Source of the DNA: a virus
Direction: 5' to 3' (one strand)
DNA length: 20,719 bases
IMG/VR virus record: IMGVR_UViG_3300028553_002420
Location: 1 to 20,719 of that record
Shown here: in pieces, positions 12,208 through 19,243 of the stretch
Layout: each line of letters starts with the position of its first letter
Position numbering within the stretch: position 1 is the stretch's first letter
Notes under the pieces: generated by a model
What the model saw: the letters and a program-made list of their open reading frames with translations, nothing else
Told to the model about the DNA's origin: nothing
Database searches by the model: none
Position numbers and translations under genes: made by a program

Positions 12208-13691
12208 TGGTATATTTTGATTTAGATAAAAACAAAACCACAGGGGTCCTCACAGGGGATCATTTAAATGATGTGCGGGAACATTTCTCTGTAAAGAATG
12301 AAGGTGCTAGATTTGCTAGAATGAGAGGGCGGTTTATACCATCTCGCACTTATGCTATTACCCCTGCAGGTCGATTAGACCCATGCTTGTTTTTTGAAAT
12401 TACCAGGTTCTTACTTCAAAATGATTACTGCAAACAAGATCAAATTCGAGCTTCAAAAGAGTTTCTTGAAGCCATTATACCTGGTCCAACCACATATCAA
12501 AAGGGTGTTCATTACACCAATCAACCATACAATAATCTTTCTCTAGAATTAAGAGATTATCAAAAAGCAGTTGTAACCAGATGTCTTGATACGGGGAGAG
12601 GGGTAGTTGTACTGGCAACCGCAGGCGGAAAGACATTAATTATGGCATCTCTTTTATCAAATTTCTTTTATATGAAGAATAATTTTAAGTGTTTGTTAAT
12701 AGTACCGGATTTGGGATTAGTTGAGCAAACGTTTTCTGACTTTACATCTTATAATGTACCATTTTCAACTCGTAAGTGGACAGGAAGCAATCCCCTCGAG
12801 GGCGACAAGGGGTGTGCCGCAAACGTTATTATAGCTAATTTAGGAATCTTACAGTCAGAAAAATCTAATTTGGACTGGATTGAGGATATTGATATGTTAG
12901 TGTTTGATGAAATTCATAAAGCTCGTCGTGGTAATCAGGTTAATAAGATTATTAAGAAAATGAAAACAAATATCCGATTTGGGTTTACTGGTACTATGCC
13001 TGAGGAAAAGCTCGATCAATGGAATATAATCGGTAAGATAGGACCTATTATCTACGAGAAGAACAGTTATCAGCTACGTAATGAGAAGTATATTTCTAAC
13101 GTTAATGCAAATATCTTAGAAATGAATTACAATTCGAAGCCTCCAGCAATAACGGAGCTTTCTAATCCTGCAGAACGATATAAAGCTGAGTTAGAATTTC
13201 TGTTTACTAATACTTTTCGCAATAACACAATTGCTGCTCTTTGTAATAATGCTCCTAACAACGTACTAATACTTGTAGATTTTATTCGCCACGGTGAAGA
13301 GCTACAGCAAGTATTAACATCTACTTGTAATCGAAAGAAAGTTTTCTTTATTCGAGGAGAAGTTGAAGTAAAGGATAGAGAGCAAGTGCGAGATTTAATG
13401 GAGAAAAGCAATGATGTAGTCTGTGTTGCTATTAGTAAAATTTTTAGTACAGGGGTAAATATTAAAAATCTACACTTTATTGTGTTTGCAGGCGGCGGCA
13501 AGGCAAAGGTGCGCACTATTCAAAGTATTGGAAGAGGGTTGAGACTGCACACATCTAAAGAGAAGCTATATATTATTGATATAGCAGATCAATTTACATA
13601 TGGTAAGCGTCACCAGCTTAAACGACAATCTCTTTACGAACAGGAACAAATACCATACCAAATTAAAAAAGTAGCCGAAAAACCAGTATGA
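12207..13691 (+). CDS. uvsW: UvsW-like superfamily 2 DNA/RNA helicase
   Basis: UvsW unwinds R-loops and branched DNA, turning off origin-type initiation and aiding recombination. The 494-residue protein is near T4 length (about 500). An N-terminal substrate-recognition region (about 1-100) is followed by RDYQ (116-119), Walker A ATAGGKT (137-143), DEIH (234-237), motif III TGT (261-263) and motif VI QSIGRGLRLH near residue 435. The start is GTG, overlapping the uvsY stop by one base; GGAG about eight bases upstream serves as the ribosome binding site. The stop overlaps the fkbM start by ATGA. All key helicase motifs are intact. Confidence 0.92.
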   Translation: MVYFDLDKNKTTGVLTGDHLNDVREHFSVKNEGARFARMRGRFIPSRTYAITPAGRLDPCLFFEITRFLLQNDYCKQDQIRASKEFLEAIIPGPTTYQKGVHYTNQPYNNLSLELRDYQKAVVTRCLDTGRGVVVLATAGGKTLIMASLLSNFFYMKNNFKCLLIVPDLGLVEQTFSDFTSYNVPFSTRKWTGSNPLEGDKGCAANVIIANLGILQSEKSNLDWIEDIDMLVFDEIHKARRGNQVNKIIKKMKTNIRFGFTGTMPEEKLDQWNIIGKIGPIIYEKNSYQLRNEKYISNVNANILEMNYNSKPPAITELSNPAERYKAELEFLFTNTFRNNTIAALCNNAPNNVLILVDFIRHGEELQQVLTSTCNRKKVFFIRGEVEVKDREQVRDLMEKSNDVVCVAISKIFSTGVNIKNLHFIVFAGGGKAKVRTIQSIGRGLRLHTSKEKLYIIDIADQFTYGKRHQLKRQSLYEQEQIPYQIKKVAEKPV

Positions 13692-14299
13692 ACTTTATTA
13701 AAAAATATAACTTAAATTTGACCGGCGCTATAACTATTGGTGCAGATGAAGGTCAGGAGATACCTTTTTATAAAGAAAATGGAATTAAACAGTTAGCGTT
13801 TTTTGAGCCGCGACCATCAGCATATGAAAAGCTATTAGAATCTTTGAAAGATATTGATAGCTCCTACCACGTACAGACTTTTAATGTTGGCCTAGGTGAT
13901 GCAGAAGAAATACTCCCTATGCATACAGCAGGTGGTGGTCAGGCGAGCTCTTTCCTTAAACCTAAACTGCATCTTGAGAAGCACCCTTCAATTGTGTTTC
14001 GAGATGATATGATTTATAACTTCCCTGTCAAAACATTAGACTCATATAATTTTGGCCCAGAATACAACTATATTCATATGGATGTACAGGGGTATGAGCT
14101 AAGAGTATTAAAAGGCGGTAGGAAAACATTAAATAACGTACTAGCTTTAAATACTGAAGTTAATATAATGGAACTATATGAAGGTTGTGTACTCATGGAC
14201 GAATTAGATAATTTTCTAGCAAAGTTAAATTTTTCACGAGTCGAAACTAATATTACTGAATTTGGATGGGGCGACGCCTTATATATTAAAAATTTATGA
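13688..14299 (+). CDS. FkbM-type SAM-dependent methyltransferase
   Basis: FkbM-type enzymes transfer methyl groups, usually to sugar or polyketide hydroxyls. The 203-residue protein has an N-terminal ITIGADEGQEIPFYKENG in place of the SAM loop (vDVGAnxGxy). FFEPRPSAYEKL (38-49) and YIHMDVQGYELRVLKGG (128-144, typically DVEGxExxVLxG) are hallmark segments. The gene is wedged between uvsW and gene 55 with 4-base overlaps on both sides, so it is translated with the replication operon, an unusual place for a sugar methyltransferase. The substrate is unknown. With the glycosyltransferase downstream, modification of phage DNA or of a virion or host glycan can be considered. Confidence 0.85.
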   Translation: MNFIKKYNLNLTGAITIGADEGQEIPFYKENGIKQLAFFEPRPSAYEKLLESLKDIDSSYHVQTFNVGLGDAEEILPMHTAGGGQASSFLKPKLHLEKHPSIVFRDDMIYNFPVKTLDSYNFGPEYNYIHMDVQGYELRVLKGGRKTLNNVLALNTEVNIMELYEGCVLMDELDNFLAKLNFSRVETNITEFGWGDALYIKNL

Positions 14300-14892
14300 T
14301 AAAAAAACAACCAAAAAATAAGCAGAAACTTTTAAAGGCAAAGCAAGAGGAAGTAGAGCTACCTGTTAGTCTGGCCATAGTTAGTTCTGTCGTAGCAACT
14401 CTTACCGGTGAGGGGGCTGCCAAAGGAAAGAAACGAAAATTAAAGCCTTCTGAAAAACCGCACTATGTAAACAGTAAGCAGTTCGAAGAAGAAATTAGAC
14501 AGTTTTATAAAACAGATAATATGACTGAATACTTGGCTGATGCTATAAGACGAATAGCGTATGGGTTATCTTTTGCACCTAATTTTATTAATTACAGCTA
14601 TCGTGATGAGATGATGGGCGATGCCATAGTTAAGATGTACCAAGCCTTAAAATATAAGAAATTTAAATTAGATCACGGGTTTAGCCCGTTTAGTTACTTC
14701 ACAACAATTGCATTTCATGCGTTCATTAGCCGCATTAAGAAAGAAAAGAAACATCATCAACTAATTACAGATTTTCGGGAACGCAATTACGATAGTCTTA
14801 TTAATAAAGACGAAGATGAAACCGGGATCCGAGTTTGTACTAAAGATCATGGAGTTCTAGATAACAGTCTTTATAATCAAAGTAACGCTTAA
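14296..14892 (+). CDS. 55: gp55-like late-transcription sigma factor
   Basis: gp55 directs host RNA polymerase to TATAAATA late promoters, together with the sliding clamp. The 198-residue protein has a long basic N-terminal arm (about 1-50). The region-2-like core then includes INYSYRDEMMGDAIVKMYQAL and a segment with FSPFSYFTTIAFHAFISRIKKEKK. These match the conserved core of T4 gp55 (185 aa). It is followed directly by gene 47, as in T4. The late-type boxes found elsewhere in the window are its expected targets. Its start overlaps the fkbM stop by ATGA. The stop codon sits in the middle of a perfect 16-base palindrome. Confidence 0.88.
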   Translation: MIKKQPKNKQKLLKAKQEEVELPVSLAIVSSVVATLTGEGAAKGKKRKLKPSEKPHYVNSKQFEEEIRQFYKTDNMTEYLADAIRRIAYGLSFAPNFINYSYRDEMMGDAIVKMYQALKYKKFKLDHGFSPFSYFTTIAFHAFISRIKKEKKHHQLITDFRERNYDSLINKDEDETGIRVCTKDHGVLDNSLYNQSNA

Positions 14893-14898
14893 GCGTTA
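14883..14898. repeat. Perfect 16-base palindrome at the gene 55/47 junction
   Basis: TAACGCTTAAGCGTTA can form a 6-bp stem with a TTAA loop. The gene 55 stop codon (14890-14892) lies in the loop region, and the gene 47 ATG is three bases after the stem. It could act as an RNA hairpin controlling gene 47 translation, or as a dimeric operator. Confidence 0.55.
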
Positions 14899-14901
14899 TA
14901 G

Positions 14902-15945
14902 ATGAGTCAGAATAAGAAAGTAGCTATAATATCCGATCTTCACCTGGGTGTTCATTTGAACAGCCCATCGTGGCATGATATATCTTTAGAGTGGGCTAAA
15001 TGGTTGGTGAACGAATTAACCGAAAAGGATATTACCCAGATAATTTTTTGTGGTGATTTTTTTCATAGTCGTAGCGAGATAACAGTAAACACACTTCATC
15101 ACGCAAGTACTATTCTTAGTATTTTTAAAAACTTCAATATAACCATGATTACAGGCAATCATGATTCGTTCTACAAGAACGATAGCCGTGTTAATAGTAT
15201 TAGCATCTTAGATGGGCGACCTAATATTACAATTCTAGACAAACCTACACTCAAACAAATACACGGTAAAGAAGTATTTTTTGCTCCCTGGGGTACAGGG
15301 TTAAATGATTTACAGAGCTGCGATATTATGTTTGGTCATTTTGAAATTGAGAGCTTCAAGATGAATACCTTCAAGGTATGCGATGAGGGGTTTAAGTCTG
15401 CGGATTTATTTAAATATGCCCCCTTTGTGGTCTCCGGTCACTTTCATTTAAGAGAAGAGAGAGTGTATGAAAAAGGTACAATTCTATATGTTGGATCGCC
15501 TTTCGAGCTTGATTTTGGTGATACCGGTTCAACAAAAGGGTATTACATAATGGATTTCAATAATTTAAAGTATGAGTTTTTTCCTAATACAATATCACCA
15601 CAACATATAAAGGTCTCTTTGTCTGATCTTATAAAACTTAAAGATTTTAAATCGGAAGCTAAAAAGCTTCTTAGTAATAATATTGTTAAATTATCCATTG
15701 ATAAGACCATTGATAGTAGCGATCTTGAGAAGATTACAACTAAGATCAACACAGTAACTCCGCTGAGCTTAGTTGTAGATCATATAGCTACATTTGATCA
15801 GCTCGGTAAAGCTTGTCAAAGTGAGGTTGACTTGAGCGGTGTAGATATTGGTCAAGCAATTTCTGATTTTGTTAATTTGTTAGATATTCAAAATAAGAAG
15901 GAGGTTATAGAGTATACAGTATCGCTTTATAATAGTTGTAAATGA
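14902..15945 (+). CDS. 47: gp47-like Mre11/SbcD nuclease subunit
   Basis: This is the nuclease subunit of the gp46/47 complex that resects DNA ends for recombination-dependent replication. The 347-residue product (T4: 339) shows the calcineurin-type phosphoesterase motifs: SDLHLG with D12 and H14, CGDFFHS with D52, TGNHD at 84-88, and SGHFH at 178-182. All metal ligands expected from the motifs are present. The stop overlaps the gene 46 start as ATGA, so the subunits are translated together. No ribosome binding site is visible; the upstream palindrome may matter instead. Confidence 0.95.
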   Translation: MSQNKKVAIISDLHLGVHLNSPSWHDISLEWAKWLVNELTEKDITQIIFCGDFFHSRSEITVNTLHHASTILSIFKNFNITMITGNHDSFYKNDSRVNSISILDGRPNITILDKPTLKQIHGKEVFFAPWGTGLNDLQSCDIMFGHFEIESFKMNTFKVCDEGFKSADLFKYAPFVVSGHFHLREERVYEKGTILYVGSPFELDFGDTGSTKGYYIMDFNNLKYEFFPNTISPQHIKVSLSDLIKLKDFKSEAKKLLSNNIVKLSIDKTIDSSDLEKITTKINTVTPLSLVVDHIATFDQLGKACQSEVDLSGVDIGQAISDFVNLLDIQNKKEVIEYTVSLYNSCK

Positions 15946-17744
15946 AAAAGGTTATTTTTGATAAATTGATTATAAAGAACTTTCTTAGTGTGGGTAATAC
16001 ACCAGTTATTATATCTTTTAAGCCCGGGTTACATGGTATTACTGGTATTAATCGCGATCAGATTGATAGGCGTAATGGTGTGGGTAAAAGCACTGTACCC
16101 GATGCTGTACATTTTGCTTTATTTGGTACTACTATTCGTGAGCTTAAAAAAGAATTTATTATTAATAATATAACAGGTAAAACGTGTGAAGTTGCTTTAT
16201 CGTTTAGTATTATAAACGGTGAAAGTGTAGAGAGCTATGAAATTGTCCGTACATTAGAACCAAGTAAGTGTTTCCTATACCATAATCAACGAGACATAAC
16301 CAGAGATAGTATTGTTAATACAACAGAGTATATTTCTCAGCTTATAGAATGTAATTCAGAATTATTTCAAAACTGTGTTATAATGACTGTTAATAATACC
16401 GTACCTTTCATGGCTAAAAAGAAAAATGAGAAGCGTAAATTTATTGAGGGTATTTTTAATCTAGAAATTTTCAGTAAGATGCTTAATGAACTTCGCGAAG
16501 AACAATCAGATGTTAAGAAAGACTTAGATACTGAATCAGCTCGAGAAGAAGAGGTCCGCCGGGTAGTTGATGGACTAAAAGAACAACAAATAAAGGCACA
16601 TACCGAGTATACAAACCGAAAAGCTTTACTCGAAAAAAGACGTGTAGATAATACAAAGGAGTTAGCTGTCTTAACAAAGAAGCTCGAGAATATTAAGTCT
16701 ATTGATGTAGATGATGTAACTAAAAATATAACTTTGCTTACTAAAAAAATAGCTGAATGCGATGATCAAATACAAGAGCTAGGCAAACAGGTCGCTTCAC
16801 TAGAAACAACAAATGAGTTCTGCTTCACAACAATGAGTAAAATTGGTACTGATAAGGATACGTGCCCGACTTGCTTGAAGTCTATTACTGAACACGATAC
16901 AAAACATATTAAAGAGAGTAAGGAAAATTACAAGAAACAAATTAAATCGCAGGAGACTGAAATTAAAGCGCTAGAGTCAAAGATAAGTGAGATCAATACT
17001 CTTAAAACGAAAGTAAACGATGCGATTAAAAAGGGTCAAAATAATATCAATCAAAGTAAGTTACAAGCACAGCAAAAGTTACACGACGAAAAGCGTGTCA
17101 AGCAGTTGGAGGATTACAACAAACAAGTAGATCAAGACTTGCAGCATCTTACCGATACAAGTACAGGCCTTACAACTATGATTGAAGAGGCTACACAAAA
17201 ATTGGGAACCTTGCAGGAGAAGGTAGAGGGATTTAAGAAAGTACTAAATTTGATGGATACGGTGAAATTTGTAGTAAGTGAAGAGGGGGTAAAGAGTTTT
17301 ATTGTAAGGCGTATATTAGATTTGTTTAATAGTAAGCTTACCTATTATCTCAGTAAGCTTAATTCCACAGCTATTATTTCATTTAATGAGTACTTTGAGG
17401 ATCAGATTATTAACGATAAAGGCAAACTTACAAGTTACTTTAATTTTAGCGGTGCAGAGCGTAAAGCAATAGACTTAGCTATTATGTTTGCATTTATTGA
17501 TATGTTACGACTACAGGGTAATATCTTTTATAATATACAATTCTATGATGAATTACTTGATACTAGCTTAGATGAAACAGGTGTCGAACTAGTTCTCAGT
17601 CTTTTGAATGAATTTGTAAATAAAAATAACTTTGGTGTATATGTTATATCACATAGAAAAGAGTGCGCCCGGTTTGTAACTGGTGATTTGATCTTTCTCG
17701 AGAAGAGAAACGGGATCACAACTCTCTCTACACAAACTACTTGA
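15942..17744 (+). CDS. 46: gp46-like Rad50/SbcC ATPase subunit
   Basis: This is the ATPase partner of gp47. The 600-residue protein (T4: 560) has an N-terminal Walker A in RRNGVGKST (43-51). A long coiled-coil region (about 170-430) is interrupted by the zinc hook CPTC (308-311). The ABC signature is FSGAERKA (502-509) and the Walker B region FYDELLD is at 534-540, followed by the switch His in VISHR. The order and spacing are those of a complete Rad50-type protein. A slightly extended loop, GINRDQIDRRNG, precedes the Walker A. The operon appears to end here, since the next gene has its own promoter. Confidence 0.95.
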   Translation: MKKVIFDKLIIKNFLSVGNTPVIISFKPGLHGITGINRDQIDRRNGVGKSTVPDAVHFALFGTTIRELKKEFIINNITGKTCEVALSFSIINGESVESYEIVRTLEPSKCFLYHNQRDITRDSIVNTTEYISQLIECNSELFQNCVIMTVNNTVPFMAKKKNEKRKFIEGIFNLEIFSKMLNELREEQSDVKKDLDTESAREEEVRRVVDGLKEQQIKAHTEYTNRKALLEKRRVDNTKELAVLTKKLENIKSIDVDDVTKNITLLTKKIAECDDQIQELGKQVASLETTNEFCFTTMSKIGTDKDTCPTCLKSITEHDTKHIKESKENYKKQIKSQETEIKALESKISEINTLKTKVNDAIKKGQNNINQSKLQAQQKLHDEKRVKQLEDYNKQVDQDLQHLTDTSTGLTTMIEEATQKLGTLQEKVEGFKKVLNLMDTVKFVVSEEGVKSFIVRRILDLFNSKLTYYLSKLNSTAIISFNEYFEDQIINDKGKLTSYFNFSGAERKAIDLAIMFAFIDMLRLQGNIFYNIQFYDELLDTSLDETGVELVLSLLNEFVNKNNFGVYVISHRKECARFVTGDLIFLEKRNGITTLSTQTT

Positions 17745-17768
17745 TTTTTTGTTAGATTATTATAGATA
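17741..17768 (+). promoter_or_regulatory. Probable early promoter of the glycosyltransferase gene
   Basis: TTGATT (17741-17746), 16 bases, TAGATA (17763-17768), six bases, then ATG at 17775. The -35 to start distance is again 28 bases. The -10 is imperfect, so this is a weaker case than uvsY or gene 43. It overlaps the gene 46 stop codon. Confidence 0.4.
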
Positions 17769-17774
17769 TAGTAT

Positions 17775-19016
17775 ATGTTTAATACTGGTGAGTTTGCTTC
17801 CCCTTTTTTAAGAAATATACCCCAAATTGTACCGCTTGCCGGTTCTTTAGCTGCGCCAATGCCTGGTCAAGCGCCCACCTTACAAGCCGATAACACACCA
17901 CCTGCTGATGTGAACCTACCACGCGTGGTGCAGTATTATGCAGATTATTCTGGGTGCGGCTTCTGGCGTATGCTTTGGCCGGAACAGCTTTTGAATGCTT
18001 TTGGCAGCATAACCGTGCACGGCAGTACAGTTATGGTTTTAGACCCTCGCTGGTATACAAACGTCAAGGTTGTCAGAGTACAGCGACAAGCCACAGCTTC
18101 ACAATTACAGTTTGTTAAATTCTTAAGAGACGTATCAAAGATACATGGATTTAGAATTGTATACGAAATAGATGATCTTGTGTTTAGTGAAGATATCCCC
18201 GATTATAACAAATTTAAGACCGCTTTCGTGGATCCAGAGATTCGTAAGAATGCGCAAGAGATTATGTCTCTATGTGATGAGATAACTGTGACCTGTGATT
18301 TCATGAAGGAGTATTACAAAGAAAAGACGGGGCATAAATGTGTAACAGTTATACCTAACTTCCCACCAAAGTTTTGGCTCGGAAGACTTTATGATGAGAA
18401 GACAATAAGCAGTAACTATGACGCTCATAAGAGTAAGCCTAGAATTCTATATGCAGGCTCTGGAGCACATTTTGATGTGGAAAATCGGGTGAATCAAAAT
18501 GACGATTTTGCCCATGTCATTAAGGCTATATACGAGACTCATAGAGAGTTTCAGTGGGTGTTTCTCGGTGCGTTCCCTCTCCCTCTTCGACCTTTAGTTG
18601 AACAAGGATTAGTTGAATTCCATCCATGGATAAATCTCTACCATTACGGTGAAAAGCTAAAAAATCTTAGAATTAATATGCTAGTTGCCCCCTTACAAGA
18701 TAATACTTTTAATAAGAGTAAATCAGATCTAAAGTGGATCGAGGCCAATTGCTTGGGATTACCAATCGCGTGTCAAGATCTATGTACATATAAAGATGCA
18801 GAATTTAAATTTAAGACAGGCGAAGAAATGATTAAGGTAATTCGCGATGTTTTAAGCAAGAAGGGCAGATATATGAATTTGTGCGCAGCTGCATATAAGA
18901 GGGCCGAAGCCCGATGGATGGAGGATAATATAGATTGCTACGAAGAACTATTTAAATACCCGTACGGTAGCCCAGAGCGCAAGAAGTTAAATAAAATTAA
19001 TAATATTACGACTTAA
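17775..19016 (+). CDS. GT-B-fold glycosyltransferase (group 1-like)
   Basis: The 413-residue protein begins with about 45 residues of Pro/Ala-rich, probably flexible sequence. A Rossmann-like N-terminal domain follows (VVQYYADYSGCGFWRMLWP, then GFRIVYEIDDLVF, then DEITVTCDFMKEYYKE). The C-terminal domain has KPRILYAGSGAHFD, FQWVFLGAFP and the nucleotide-sugar-binding stretch NKSKSDLKWIEANCLGLPIACQD (from about residue 313), matching the KSxxKxxEaxaxGxP pattern of GT4-type enzymes. There is no signal peptide or membrane segment, so it acts in the cytoplasm. Targets could be modified phage DNA, a virion protein or a host glycan. It sits between genes 46 and 43, where T4 has genes 45, 44, 62 and regA. 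Confidence 0.88.
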   Translation: MFNTGEFASPFLRNIPQIVPLAGSLAAPMPGQAPTLQADNTPPADVNLPRVVQYYADYSGCGFWRMLWPEQLLNAFGSITVHGSTVMVLDPRWYTNVKVVRVQRQATASQLQFVKFLRDVSKIHGFRIVYEIDDLVFSEDIPDYNKFKTAFVDPEIRKNAQEIMSLCDEITVTCDFMKEYYKEKTGHKCVTVIPNFPPKFWLGRLYDEKTISSNYDAHKSKPRILYAGSGAHFDVENRVNQNDDFAHVIKAIYETHREFQWVFLGAFPLPLRPLVEQGLVEFHPWINLYHYGEKLKNLRINMLVAPLQDNTFNKSKSDLKWIEANCLGLPIACQDLCTYKDAEFKFKTGEEMIKVIRDVLSKKGRYMNLCAAAYKRAEARWMEDNIDCYEELFKYPYGSPERKKLNKINNITT

Positions 19017-19197
19017 GTATAGCTTGAAGCCGAATAATAAATTTATTTTTTAACGTATTTTCTGCACATCTGCCACAACCACCTTGGCGTTTTAAATTAT
19101 TGAGCTCATCTACATATTCAATTCGGACACGATCACACTCCGGTATTTCTGATGGACAAGGTAATTCAAAATTAAAGAATTGCATGATTTTTTCCAT
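19006..19197 (-). CDS. Small Cys-rich (possible zinc-binding) protein, 63 aa
   Basis: The protein has four cysteines arranged as CPSEIPEC (14-21) and CGRC (41-44), separated by a charged helix RVRIEYVDELNNLKRQGG, followed by a helical C-terminus. A C-x6-C ... C-x2-C set could bind one zinc ion. The gene lies on the opposite strand to its neighbours. It ends 10 bases inside the glycosyltransferase gene and is divergent from gene 43. A loose late-type box (AATAAATT) ends five bases before the ATG. The ordered cysteines and fitting promoter box argue for a real gene. The family is not recognised. Confidence 0.6.
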   Translation of the reverse strand: MEKIMQFFNFELPCPSEIPECDRVRIEYVDELNNLKRQGGCGRCAENTLKNKFIIRLQAILKS

Positions 19198-19209
19198 ATA
19201 ATAATTTAT

Positions 19210-19237
19210 TTGCCAAATACAGAAGTTCCATTATAAT
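19210..19237 (+). promoter_or_regulatory. Sigma70-type early promoter of gene 43
   Basis: TTGCCA (19210-19215) and TATAAT (19232-19237) have a 16-base spacer. Six bases (AAAAAG) lead to the ATG at 19244. Transcription is predicted to start at the A of the ATG. The purine-rich six bases are not a canonical ribosome binding site. Confidence 0.75.
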
Positions 19238-19243
19238 AAAAAG

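Noticed and set aside
13127-13516. Minus-strand open frame of 129 codons inside uvsW
   Set aside because: It lies entirely within the conserved helicase frame and its product has no recognisable pattern; it is an antisense shadow.
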